NCBI GenBank assembly: GCA_004298915.1
Contig: SCTE01000249.1
Span: 1 to 35,225, forward strand
From: Chloroflexota bacterium
Lineage (GTDB): Bacteria > Chloroflexota > Limnocylindria > Limnocylindrales > CSP1-4
Direction: 5' to 3'
Length of the DNA: 35,225 bases
Part shown: in pieces, positions 14,482-23,016 of the stretch
Position numbering within the stretch: the stretch's first letter is position 1
How the letters are laid out: each line of letters opens with the position of its first letter
The notes under the pieces: model-generated
Databases searched by the model: none
Seen by the model: only the letters and a program-made list of their open reading frames with translations
Told to the model about the DNA's origin: nothing
Made by a program: the position numbers and the translations under genes

Positions 14482-17029
14482 GGACGACGAGGTTCACGAG
14501 GCGGCCGCCGCCCGCGACCACGACCCGGTCCGGCGTCCGGCCGCCGAGCGCCGCCACGACGCGCGGCGCGGCAACCGCGAGCCCCTCGAGCTCGGCGTCA
14601 CTGATCCCGGCGGGGACGACGATCTTGTCGCGAACCTTGCCGTTGACCTGGACGGGGACCTCGCGCGTGTCCTCGACGACGGCGGTCGGATCGACCTCGG
14701 GCCATCGCTCCGTGTGGATCGACGACCATGTGATGCCCGCCGCGCCCAGGCGTCGAGACCAGAGCTCCTCGGTGATGTGGGGGGCCGCCGGCGCGAGCAT
14801 CAGGAGCAGCATGCGCACGGCTTCGTCCCACGCAGACCCGCCGGCCGCCGGCGTCCCTCGATACCGGTACAGGACGTTCGACAGCTCCATGAGCTTCGCG
14901 ACCATCGTGTTGAACCGGAAGCCCTCGTAGTCGGCCGTCACGTCCCGCAGCGTTCGATGCGCGGCCGTCCGCATCGCCGCATCGGCCGTGGCCTCGTCCT
15001 GGCCAGGCGGGAGCTTGCCCGCATCCTGGTCGCCCGGATCCGAACCATGGGGGTCGGTGGCGATCGCCCAGACGCGGTTCAGGAATCGGTGCACGCCCCC
15101 GATCCCACTCTCGCTCCACGGACCGCCCTGGTCCCACGGGCCCATGAACATGAGGAACAGGCGGACCGTGTCCGCGCCGTATCGGGCCACCAGCTGGTCC
15201 GGGTCCTGGACGTTGCCCCGCGACTTGCTCATCCGCTCGCCGTCGGCGCCCAGGATCTGGCCCTGGTTGAACAGCCGCTTGAACGGCTCGTCCTCGTGCA
15301 CGAGGCCGATGTCCCGCATCGCCTTGGTGAAGAAGCGGCTGTAGAGGAGATGCATGACCGCGTGCTCGGCGCCGCCGGTGTACTGGTCCACGGGGGTCCA
15401 TCGGTCGGTCATCGAGGTATCGAGCGGACCATCGGTCTTGCCGGGCGACAGGTAGCGATACCAGTACCAGCTCGAATCGATGAACGTGTCGAGGGTATCG
15501 GTCTCGCGCCGGGCAGGACCATCGCAGTTCGGGCAGGTGACCCGGAGGAACGCCTCGTCGTGGGCGAGGGGATTCTCGCCGCTGCCCCGATAGTCGACCG
15601 TGTCCGGGAGGAGGACCGGCAGCTGATCCTCGGGGACGGGCACGGCCCCGCAGCGATCGCAGTGGATGATCGGGATGGGTGTGCCCCAGTAGCGCTGGCG
15701 GCTGATGAGCCAGTCGCGGACCCGGTACGTGATGGCGGGCTGTCCCGCGGCGCGCTCGGACAGCGCAGCGACGATGGCGCTGCCGCCGGCGTCGGCGGTC
15801 ATCCCGGTGAACGGACCACTGTTGACGAGGCGCTCGTCCGCGGCGTGGCTGACGAACGCGGCGTCGAGCGGCTCGTGTTCGGTACCGGGCGCCGCCACGA
15901 CCCGTCGGATCGGCAGGCCGAACTGGGTCGCGAACGCGAAGTCCCGTTCGTCGTGCGCGGGCACGGCCATGATCGCGCCGGTTCCGTAGCCGGCGAGCAC
16001 GTAGTCGGCGATGTAGATCGGGATCCGCTCGTCGTTGATCGGGTTGATGACCTCGGCGCCGATGGCCACGCCGGTCTTCTCACGGTCCGTGGACAGTCGC
16101 TCGATCTCGGTCGCGTCGCGGGCACGAGCCACGTAGGCATCCACTTCGGCTCGTCGCTCCGGGGCGGTCAGCGTCGCGACGAGGGGGTGTTCCGGCGCGA
16201 GGACCATGAACGTCGCCCCGAACAGCGTGTCAGGCCGGGTCGTGAAGGCGCGGAGCTCCTGTCCGCCGGCATGGTGGGCCGATGGCGCCGTGGTGAAGAC
16301 GATCTCGCCACCCTCGGATCGACCGATCCAGTTGGTCTGCATCAGCCGGATCGGGTCCGGCCAGTCGATGGTTCGGAAGTCAAGCAGCTCGTCCGCGTAG
16401 TTCGTGGTCCGGAACCACCACTGGGCCAGGTCGCGCTTCTCGACTTTGGCGCCACACCGCCAGCACCGACGATCCGTCCCCTCGACCTGCTCGCGGGCCA
16501 GCGTGCCGTCGTTGGGGCACCAGTCCACGGCGGCGGTCGCGCGATAGGCGAGGCCCGCCTTCAGGAACTGGAGGAACAGCCACTGGTTCCAGCGGTAGTA
16601 GGACGGGTCGCAGGTCACGACCTCGGCCTCCCAGTCGAACGCCGCCCCCATCGTCCGCAACTGGCGTCGCATGATGTCGATGTTCTGCATCGTCCAGGCG
16701 CGCGGATTGACCTTGTTCTTGATCGCAGCGTTCTCGGCCGGCAGGCCGAAGGCATCGAAGCCGACCGGGAAGAACACGTTCTGTCCGAGCATCCGGTGGT
16801 AGCGGGCGATCGCGTCGGTCGGCGTCTTCACGTACCAGTGCCCGATGTGCAGGTTGCCCGACGGGTAGTCGTACATCGTCAACAGGTAGAACTTGGGTCG
16901 CGATTCGTCAGCGAGGTCGGTCTGGTAAAGGCGCATCTCGTCCCAGCGCGCCTGCCAGCCAGCCTCGATCGAGCCGGCGTCGTAGCGCTCGGCTCGGGTC
17001 CGTTCGATCGGCTCGCTCGTCCTGGTCAC
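14474..17029 (-). CDS. leuS: leucyl-tRNA synthetase
   Basis: LeuRS charges tRNA-Leu with leucine in the cytoplasm. The 851-aa protein has the class I signature HIGH at 61-64 and the second ATP motif as RMSKS at 599-603 (GERMSKSRGN), an accepted variant of KMSKS. Between them lies the CP1 editing domain, including TTRPDTLFGATFMVLAPEHP and GTGAIMAVPAHDERD. Zinc-ribbon cysteines are present (CPNDG...CWRCG, and CDRCG...CPNCDG). The anticodon-binding and C-terminal domains follow (VQVNGKVRDKIVVP). GTG 17029 is about ten bases after AGGACG. It sits between tRNA-Ala(GGC) and the GNAT gene. No T-box is recognisable in its short leader, only two strong hairpins. Confidence 0.96.
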   Translation of the reverse strand: MTRTSEPIERTRAERYDAGSIEAGWQARWDEMRLYQTDLADESRPKFYLLTMYDYPSGNLHIGHWYVKTPTDAIARYHRMLGQNVFFPVGFDAFGLPAENAAIKNKVNPRAWTMQNIDIMRRQLRTMGAAFDWEAEVVTCDPSYYRWNQWLFLQFLKAGLAYRATAAVDWCPNDGTLAREQVEGTDRRCWRCGAKVEKRDLAQWWFRTTNYADELLDFRTIDWPDPIRLMQTNWIGRSEGGEIVFTTAPSAHHAGGQELRAFTTRPDTLFGATFMVLAPEHPLVATLTAPERRAEVDAYVARARDATEIERLSTDREKTGVAIGAEVINPINDERIPIYIADYVLAGYGTGAIMAVPAHDERDFAFATQFGLPIRRVVAAPGTEHEPLDAAFVSHAADERLVNSGPFTGMTADAGGSAIVAALSERAAGQPAITYRVRDWLISRQRYWGTPIPIIHCDRCGAVPVPEDQLPVLLPDTVDYRGSGENPLAHDEAFLRVTCPNCDGPARRETDTLDTFIDSSWYWYRYLSPGKTDGPLDTSMTDRWTPVDQYTGGAEHAVMHLLYSRFFTKAMRDIGLVHEDEPFKRLFNQGQILGADGERMSKSRGNVQDPDQLVARYGADTVRLFLMFMGPWDQGGPWSESGIGGVHRFLNRVWAIATDPHGSDPGDQDAGKLPPGQDEATADAAMRTAAHRTLRDVTADYEGFRFNTMVAKLMELSNVLYRYRGTPAAGGSAWDEAVRMLLLMLAPAAPHITEELWSRRLGAAGITWSSIHTERWPEVDPTAVVEDTREVPVQVNGKVRDKIVVPAGISDAELEGLAVAAPRVVAALGGRTPDRVVVAGGGRLVNLVVRD

Positions 17030-17054
17030 GGGTGCGTCCTGCTTCCGATGTCCC

Positions 17055-17115
17055 GCCGCGCCGGGTGGCGCGGCAGCCTGGTTACCGAAGACCCCCCGCC
17101 GTACCGGCGAGGGGT
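17055..17115 (-). promoter_or_regulatory. two strong hairpins between tRNA-Ala and leuS
   Basis: The first met on the minus strand (17091-17115) pairs ACCCC and CGCCG with CGGCG and GGGGT around a 3-base loop, with one mismatch. It lies 27 bases after the tRNA and could act as its terminator, although no T-run follows. The second (17055-17074) is a perfect 8-bp stem (GCCGCGCC with GGCGCGGC) with a 4-base loop, ending 25 bases before the leuS start. Whether it regulates leuS is unknown. Confidence 0.45.
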
Positions 17116-17141
17116 CGCAGAGGCCGGCGGTCTCGGTGTAG

Positions 17142-17217
<76 letters not shown>

Positions 17218-17310
17218 GCGCCGGAGCGGGAGTATAGCAGGGGCCACCGTTCGTCCCGAGTGGCCGGGAGCCCGACGCGGCGAAGCTGGAACCGCCCGGG
17301 TCGGCCCCCG

Positions 17311-18861
17311 TTACGGTGACGCGAGGACGGTCAGGAAGACCACCACCGTCGCCGTGGTTCCGTTGCGTTCCGCCTGGACGAAGAGTCGGACGAGGGGTCC
17401 CGTGGTTCGAGGCAGGAACACAGCGGGCCCGGGGATCGGGACGAGGCCGCTGGCAAACCATCCGCCGAGGTCACACCCGTTGACGCTCAGCATCTGGCCG
17501 TTCGCCGCGGGATCCAGGCGGCCACAGGAGCCTCCCCAGGTCCGGATGGTCCACCCGGGTGCCTCGATGCGGAGCGGCGTTTCGGGCGGGACCGACAGGA
17601 CGGGCAGGCCGTCCGGGACCTCGCTGGCACCGCAGAACTCGAACCCGCTCGCGCCGACGTCGAAGGCCCAGGTGGCACCACAGAGCGATTGAATCGCCGG
17701 TACGGTCGTGCCGGTCGGCGTCGCGATGCGGATCGACGGAACGTCGGCACCGGCCACGTCGATGAGCCACCGGCGCGTTATTGATACGTCGGCCGAAAAC
17801 CGAATCGTGGCACCGACCGTGACCCGTCCCGTCGGGAGGTCGTGCAGGGCCCATCGATTCTGGGCGTACAGGAACGGATTGTTGGCGGTGTTCTGCTCCT
17901 GGTCGAACTGTGTGTCGAATCCCGTTTCGGGCTGGGAACCGGTCAGGGTCCATCCGATCGCACAGGCATCGCCGACCACCCGAATCTCGAGCGGTTCCCC
18001 GATGCGCACCGCCACCAGCGGTGGGGTCGCGGCCCCCGGCGTGCCCTCGACCGGACCGCCACGAGCCCCGGCGAGGACGAGGGAGGGAGGCACCCCGCCG
18101 GGAGGTGGCGGGGCACAGGCGACGGCGGGCGTCGCGAGCGGGCTCGGGATCGGCACGGGAGCGGCCGAGTTGATGACCCGGAAGTAGCGCTCCAGCACCG
18201 TGCCGCCGTCGTCGCCCGACGACCCGGTCGAGAAGTAGGCCACGACGCGCACGACCCAGTCGCCACTCGGCAGCTGGCCAAGGGGCAGGATGGATCGAGG
18301 CGGGCTGATGTTCACGGTCCGGAATGCGACCGGGTAGGGAAGCGTGACGCCGGGAGCTCCGGGCAGGTATTCGGCGACGACGTACCGCATGCACGCGTCC
18401 TGATCGGCAAGCACCGAGATCGTGGTCCCGGCCGAGAGGCGCAGGGCACCGGCGGCGCCCGGGGTCGGCCATGCGGGTGCGTCGGTGCCGGTGCCGGTCG
18501 CGGTCGCCGGCGTGCCGCGGATCGATCGCGGATCGCCCGGCTCGAGCCCGAGCAGGATCTCCGGCGGCACGCCGAGGCGAACCGGCGTGCAGCCGAGGCC
18601 GGTGTTCTGCGTGGGCGGCGGCAGCGTGCCCGACGTGCCCGACGGACCCGCCGATGCCGACGCGACGGCACCACTCGTCGCCGAGGTCCGTGGCGATGGC
18701 GATGGCGCGGGGCTGGTAAATCCGTGGCCTGCGAGCCCGATCCCGACCCCGACGACCACGACGGCCGCCGCTCCGACCAGCGCGATCCGCGCCCGATCCC
18801 GCGCCCGGCGCGGGGTGCCGAGGACGGGCCCGACGGGCGCCTCGACGCCGTCCGGCTTCAT
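17311..18861 (-). CDS. membrane-anchored exoprotein, downstream member of paralogous pair
   Basis: A 516-aa protein of no family I recognise. A basic cytoplasmic N-terminus (about 1-25) leads to one transmembrane helix (IALVGAAAVVVVGVGIGLAG, about 26-46). A Ser/Pro/Thr-rich spacer and a large extracytoplasmic region with several cysteines follow. It is clearly paralogous to the gene just upstream. Shared landmarks include PPEILLGLE versus FPEVLMGIE, LPSGDWVVRVVAYF versus LPDGDWTVRVTAHF, AQNRWAL versus AQNRWPI, and PGWTIRTWGGSCG versus PGWSIVSWGATCG. Alternating hydrophobic strands suggest repeated beta-sandwich domains. ATG 18861 overlaps the upstream stop (ATGA). It may bind a surface ligand or partner, and no catalytic motif is visible. 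Confidence 0.75.
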   Translation of the reverse strand: MKPDGVEAPVGPVLGTPRRARDRARIALVGAAAVVVVGVGIGLAGHGFTSPAPSPSPRTSATSGAVASASAGPSGTSGTLPPPTQNTGLGCTPVRLGVPPEILLGLEPGDPRSIRGTPATATGTGTDAPAWPTPGAAGALRLSAGTTISVLADQDACMRYVVAEYLPGAPGVTLPYPVAFRTVNISPPRSILPLGQLPSGDWVVRVVAYFSTGSSGDDGGTVLERYFRVINSAAPVPIPSPLATPAVACAPPPPGGVPPSLVLAGARGGPVEGTPGAATPPLVAVRIGEPLEIRVVGDACAIGWTLTGSQPETGFDTQFDQEQNTANNPFLYAQNRWALHDLPTGRVTVGATIRFSADVSITRRWLIDVAGADVPSIRIATPTGTTVPAIQSLCGATWAFDVGASGFEFCGASEVPDGLPVLSVPPETPLRIEAPGWTIRTWGGSCGRLDPAANGQMLSVNGCDLGGWFASGLVPIPGPAVFLPRTTGPLVRLFVQAERNGTTATVVVFLTVLASP

Positions 18862-20414
18862 CGGGCGACCACGTGCGCGTAGTACGTCACGGTGAACTGG
18901 TTCCCGCCCGGGTCGACGGCGGTCAGGCCGATCTGCACGATGGTGTCGCCCCGAGGCAGGACGAATGCCGGTGGGTCGGGCAGGGCCCCGCCACCGTCGG
19001 ACGCGCCGCCCCCGAGCCCGCACCCGCCGGGCGAGTCGAATTGCGGCACGTCGGCCACGATGATCTGCCCACACGTCGCGCCCCAACTGACGATCGACCA
19101 GCCGGGCAGGTCCAGGTGGATCACCCGGTAGGCGACGACCCGGAGCGCTTCGTCGGTGGGCACGTAGCCGATCGAGCCGCAGTCGTCGCTCGCCTCGTAG
19201 CCGTTGGACAGGCGCAGCGACAGGCCGCAGCCCGGTGATGCCGCGAACCGGCTTCCGTCCGGACCGACGAGGACGAGCGTTGGCACGACGAATGGATCGA
19301 TGAACAGTCGCCACTCGCGACGGATCGAGACGGCGCCCGGGAACTCGAGCGTGGCGACGACGAGCTGCTCGCCATTGGCGACGATCGGCCAGCGATTCTG
19401 CGCGGCGTAGGTCGGATCATCGGCCGGGTCGTTGAACTCGTCGATGACCGATGTCGTGCCCGACGTCCGGTCGGTCAGCTCGATCCGCCAGCGGGTTGCG
19501 CACACTTCGCCGTCGGTAATGAGCTCGATCGGATCGCCGAGGCGGGCGTGGACGTCGGACGCCACGGCCTCACCCCCCGGCGATCCCGGGATCGCGGATC
19601 CGCCACCGACGACCATCGTCATCCCGAGGTCCGGCGTCGGCTGGCCGGTGCCGCACGGGACGGCCGGGCTGATCACCGGCGCACGCCCGGGCGTTGCCGA
19701 CGGCGGATCGGTGAGGAACGGACCGGCCCCGGCCAGGACCCGGAAGAAGGTCACCGTGACGACATCGTCGCTCACGGTACCGAGCGTCTCGAAGTGGGCG
19801 GTTACTCGAACGGTCCAGTCCCCATCCGGAAGGCCGGTGAGGCCGACCTCCGCTGCTGCCGGCGCAACGGGACCCTTGAAGAGCGGGACGACACTCGCCC
19901 TGGGCACGTCCGAGGTCGACCCGTAGTCGACGACCAGGTGCCGGATGCACACGCCCCGGGCGACACGGACCATGAGGCGGGCGCCCTCCCCCGCGATGAG
20001 CCCCTGACTCGCGCGCGGCACCTGCCATCCGGGCGCCTGCGACTGCTGACCAAACCCCGAGCCGAATCCGAACAAGCCGCCGACCTGGCGACGGCTGCCC
20101 TCGATCCCCATCAGGACCTCGGGAAACTGGCCCCGGGGCGGGGGCGTGCACGCCTGCGCGACACCGGACCCGGAGGGCTCGACCGACGAACCCGCCGAAG
20201 TCCCCGGGGATACAGAGGGATCAGGTGACGGCGACGGGCTGCCGACCACGATGCCGACGACGAGGAGGGCAAGCGCGGCGGCCACGGCACCCGCGCCGCG
20301 CCCAGGGCCGAGCGGCCGCCGACCTGAGCCCGGAATTGCCCCTCGGACGTCACCGCTTCGCGGCTCGATCGCATCGAAGACCGGCAGATCGTCGCCGCGC
20401 TCGGGCTCCCGCAT
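18858..20414 (-). CDS. membrane-anchored exoprotein, upstream member of paralogous pair
   Basis: A 518-aa paralog of the following gene with the same layout. It has a cytoplasmic N-terminus (about 1-40), one transmembrane helix (GAVAAALALLVVGIVVG, about 43-60), a Pro/Ser/Gly spacer to about 85, then an extracytoplasmic region to the end. Regularly spaced cysteines (for example GVCIRH, GEVCATRW, SPGCGLSL, SDDCGSIG, GATCGQ, GGCGLGGG) suggest disulphides in a secreted fold. The end (FTVTYYAHVVAR) parallels the paralog's ATVVVFLTVLASP. The start is ATG 20414 or the adjacent GTG 20417, neither with a ribosome binding site. The two genes overlap by four bases, so they are co-expressed and could form a heteromeric complex. 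The function is unknown. Confidence 0.75.
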   Translation of the reverse strand: MREPERGDDLPVFDAIEPRSGDVRGAIPGSGRRPLGPGRGAGAVAAALALLVVGIVVGSPSPSPDPSVSPGTSAGSSVEPSGSGVAQACTPPPRGQFPEVLMGIEGSRRQVGGLFGFGSGFGQQSQAPGWQVPRASQGLIAGEGARLMVRVARGVCIRHLVVDYGSTSDVPRASVVPLFKGPVAPAAAEVGLTGLPDGDWTVRVTAHFETLGTVSDDVVTVTFFRVLAGAGPFLTDPPSATPGRAPVISPAVPCGTGQPTPDLGMTMVVGGGSAIPGSPGGEAVASDVHARLGDPIELITDGEVCATRWRIELTDRTSGTTSVIDEFNDPADDPTYAAQNRWPIVANGEQLVVATLEFPGAVSIRREWRLFIDPFVVPTLVLVGPDGSRFAASPGCGLSLRLSNGYEASDDCGSIGYVPTDEALRVVAYRVIHLDLPGWSIVSWGATCGQIIVADVPQFDSPGGCGLGGGASDGGGALPDPPAFVLPRGDTIVQIGLTAVDPGGNQFTVTYYAHVVAR

Positions 20415-20532
20415 CACCCGACCCGACTCGTCACGCGAACGCGTCCATCAAGCACATCGCCATCGCCCCACCATCATGCCCGGCTGACGCCGGATCGTCG
20501 CCATTCGTTACGGCGTGGCACCATCGATCGCC

Positions 20533-21384
20533 ATGGCCACCCCGGGTTCACTCGAAACGCATCGGTTGCGGCTGTCCGGCGGCGAGCTGACGTATCTGCT
20601 CAGGAGATCGGCTCGATCGAGGGCGCTTCGGGTGACGATCGATCCCAGGCGCGGGGTCATCGTCACGGTCCCCCTCGCTTCCCGTCGCGGCTGGGCTCAT
20701 CCGGAGCGCGAGGTCGAACGGTTCCTGGTGGCCCGGGAGCCATGGCTTCGACGCCACCTCGCGAAGTTCGAGGGCCAGCGATCGGTCATCGAGGCCCGCG
20801 GAGGGATCGTCGACGGCGGGACGTTCCGGTATCTCGGGGAGCTCCATCGATTGCGGTTCCTTCCGGCGGCCGCGGGCGTCCGTCGATCCACCGTTGCCAG
20901 GCTCGGCGCGGACGACGGCGACGAGATCCACCTGTCGCTCATCCAGCGCGACCTGGGAGCCGCGATCGAGCGCGAGGTGCCCGCGGCGGTGCTGAAGGCG
21001 TGGCTGCGGGCGCGCGCGGCGGTCGCGATCGATCGAGCCGTCGCGACGCATGCGCCGGCACTCGGCGTAAAGCCCGGCCGGATCACCTTGCGCGACACGC
21101 GCTCGCGCTGGGGGAGTGCCTCGAGGAAGGGCAGCATCTCCCTGTCGTGGCGGCTCATCCTGGCGCCACCCGAGGCCCTTGAGACGGTCGTCATCCACGA
21201 GCTCGCCCACCTGCGCGAGTTCGGCCACGGCCCGCGGTTCTGGGCCCTGGTCGCGTCCCGCCGGCCGGATCACCAGGCCTGGCGGCGCTGGCTGCGGGCG
21301 CATTCGATGGAGCTGCACGCTGCACTCGATCCGCCGGCCGCGCGGGACTCGCTGCTCCCCGACGATGGCATCGACGTCGAATGA
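20533..21384 (+). CDS. YgjP-like (DUF45) zinc metallopeptidase-fold protein
   Basis: A 283-aa protein whose C-terminal half carries HELAH in VVIHELAHLREFGHGPRFW (about residues 223-241). This gives an HExxH zinc motif, with a further histidine in FGHGPRFW as third ligand. It is preceded by the family hallmark RDTRSRWGSAS...GSISLSWRLILAPPE. This matches the YgjP/DUF45 group within M48-like metallopeptidases. Their true substrates are poorly known, and E. coli YgjP has been described as acting on UTP. The N-terminal region (TYLLRRSARSRALRVTIDP) is the conserved first sheet. The start is uncertain: ATG 20533 is used, GTG 20515 is possible, and neither has a ribosome binding site. It is divergent from the exoprotein pair. 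Confidence 0.88.
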   Translation: MATPGSLETHRLRLSGGELTYLLRRSARSRALRVTIDPRRGVIVTVPLASRRGWAHPEREVERFLVAREPWLRRHLAKFEGQRSVIEARGGIVDGGTFRYLGELHRLRFLPAAAGVRRSTVARLGADDGDEIHLSLIQRDLGAAIEREVPAAVLKAWLRARAAVAIDRAVATHAPALGVKPGRITLRDTRSRWGSASRKGSISLSWRLILAPPEALETVVIHELAHLREFGHGPRFWALVASRRPDHQAWRRWLRAHSMELHAALDPPAARDSLLPDDGIDVE

Positions 21385-21408
21385 CCGCATGCGGCGATCA
21401 CCGGAACT

Positions 21409-21493
21409 TGGTGGGCCGGGGCGGAATCGAACCGCCACAGTCGAAGACGAGGGTTTTACAGACCCTTGGGCTCACCACCTGCCCGACCGACCC
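21409..21493 (-). tRNA. tRNA-Tyr (GTA anticodon)
   Basis: An 85-base class II tRNA on the minus strand. The acceptor GGGTCGG pairs with CCGGCCC. The anticodon stem AGGGT/ACCCT holds the loop CTGTAAA with anticodon GTA. The long variable arm (about 13 bases) is expected for bacterial tRNA-Tyr. The T arm is GGCGG-TTCGATT-CCGCC, and CCA is encoded. Confidence 0.95.
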
Positions 21494-21684
21494 ATGTGGG
21501 TGACCTTGCCGAGGCCGATCGGGGAACCCGGCGGCTCGGAGCGGCCGCTATCTTGCCAGACTCGGCCACGCCGCGCCCGTCTGCACGTCCCGACCTCCGC
21601 GGCTCCCTTCTCATCTGATTCTCATCTCGGAGTTCGACGATGGATGCCTGAGCGTCCGCGGCGGCGCTGATGAAAGGACCGTCT

Positions 21685-22776
21685 GTGACCAAGCGCCGCA
21701 TCGTCGCGAACGTGCTCATCGCGTCCGCCATCGCCGTCACGCTCGTCGGCATCGGGCTCATCTCGAAGAACCGAGATGCGCTCACGGCCCAGGCCACCGG
21801 CTCGCCCGGCGTACCCACGGACTCGACGTCCGTCCCGACGCCCAGCCTGACTGCCACCGCGTCCGGATCACCGCTCGAGACGCCGAGTTCCACGTCGAGT
21901 GCGGGCGAGCCGACCTCGCCACCCGAAACCACGAAGCCGGGTCGGACGCCCGGTCCCACGCCGCCGCCAACACCGAAGCCCGCGGCATGGCCGGCGATCG
22001 GCCACATCTACACGATCGTCATGGAGAACGAGGAGGCAACCTCGATCATCGGCAGCGCCAAGGCGCCGTACATCAACAGCCTTGCGGCCACCTACGGGCT
22101 CGCGGCGAACTTCACGGCCGTGGCGCATCCGTCCGAACCGAACTACGTCGCGATGTTCTCGGGCTCGACGCAGGGTGTGACCGACGACGCCACGCACACG
22201 TTCACCAAGGTGGCCAACCTCGCCGACCAGATCGAGGCCTCCGGGCGCGACTGGCATGTCGCGGCGCAGAACGTGAAGCTCGAGTGCTTCGCCGGGACCT
22301 CGTCGTCGGGCGGAGCGGACGGCGCCGGAACGTACGTTCGCAAGCACGAGCCGGCCATCATGTTCAGCCAGATCGCCTCGAACCCTGGCCGCTGCGCCAA
22401 GATCACCGACTTCACCCACTTCGATCCGAACCTGGGCAACTACTGGTTCATCGCCCCGAACCTGTGCAACGACATGCATGACTGTCCGATTGCAACGGGC
22501 GACGCCTTCCTGAGGTCGTTCCTGCCGACGATCCTCGACTCGGCCGCGTTCAGGAAGGACGGCCTGATCTTCCTGACCTTCGACGAGGGGTCGTCGAAGA
22601 AGGGCGGCGGCGGCGAGGTCGTCACGGTCGTCATCAGCCCGAAGGGCAAGGCCGGGTACGTCTCGAACGTCGCCTACAACCACTACTCGGTGCTGCGAAC
22701 GATCGAGACGCTCTGGAAGATGCCCTGCCTCGCCAACGCCTGCAAGGCCGCGCCCATGCGGGACATGTTCCGCTGA
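21685..22776 (+). CDS. membrane-anchored phosphoesterase family protein
   Basis: A 363-aa protein of the phosphoesterase family (AcpA/phospholipase C-like, alkaline-phosphatase superfamily), which hydrolyses phosphate esters outside the cell. An N-terminal membrane anchor (IVANVLIASAIAVTLVGIGL, about 6-25) is followed by a Ser/Thr/Pro-rich spacer (about 35-100) and the catalytic domain. Family landmarks are the opening IYTIVMENEEATSIIG with the metal-binding ENE region, AHPSEPNYVAMFSG with the nucleophile-bearing loop, and LIFLTFDEGSSKK with the FDE metal ligands. The NHYSVLRTIETLW motif near the end is also typical. GTG 21685 is chosen because AAAGGA sits six bases upstream. An ATG at 21670 would overlap that site. 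The domain is full length. Confidence 0.88.
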   Translation: MTKRRIVANVLIASAIAVTLVGIGLISKNRDALTAQATGSPGVPTDSTSVPTPSLTATASGSPLETPSSTSSAGEPTSPPETTKPGRTPGPTPPPTPKPAAWPAIGHIYTIVMENEEATSIIGSAKAPYINSLAATYGLAANFTAVAHPSEPNYVAMFSGSTQGVTDDATHTFTKVANLADQIEASGRDWHVAAQNVKLECFAGTSSSGGADGAGTYVRKHEPAIMFSQIASNPGRCAKITDFTHFDPNLGNYWFIAPNLCNDMHDCPIATGDAFLRSFLPTILDSAAFRKDGLIFLTFDEGSSKKGGGGEVVTVVISPKGKAGYVSNVAYNHYSVLRTIETLWKMPCLANACKAAPMRDMFR

Positions 22777-22785
22777 GCGGTTGGG

Positions 22786-22861
22786 TGGTGGAGATGAGGG
22801 GACTCGAACCCCTGACCCCCGCGATGCGAACGCGGTGCTCTTCCAGCTGAGCTACATCCCC
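22786..22861 (-). tRNA. tRNA-Ala (CGC anticodon)
   Basis: A 76-base cloverleaf on the minus strand. The acceptor GGGGATG pairs with CATCTCC, again with G3-U70. The anticodon stem CCGCG/CGCGG holds the loop TTCGCAT with anticodon CGC. The T arm is AGGGG-TTCGAGT-CCCCT, and CCA is encoded. It is the second alanine tRNA in the window, sharing acceptor and D-arm features with the first. Confidence 0.97.
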
Positions 22862-22978
22862 ACGGGGGCGTCGCAGCACGCTGAACGGCTGGACGGGCCG
22901 AGAGTGTAGCACGAGGTCGGGCGAATTCCGGGTGGCTGCCCTGCCCGAACGGATCCGGAGACCGGGTCGATTTGGCCA

Positions 22979-23007
22979 TTGATTCATTCGAACAGATGTT
23001 CGATACT
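22979..23007 (+). promoter_or_regulatory. SOS-box promoter of imuA-imuB operon
   Basis: TCGAACAGATGTTCGA (22988-23003) is a full palindromic match to the Gram-positive/Chloroflexota type LexA box (CGAAC, four bases, GTTCG). It lies inside the spacer of a promoter with TTGATT (22979-22984), a 17-bp spacer and GATACT (23002-23007), so bound LexA would block polymerase. The predicted transcript start is only about three bases before the ATG at 23017, implying a leaderless or nearly leaderless mRNA. Confidence 0.9.
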
Positions 23008-23016
23008 TACCATCTC

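Noticed and set aside
17030..17141. A T-box riboswitch before leuS
   Set aside because: No specifier stem, and the conserved antiterminator sequence is not present. Only simple hairpins are seen.
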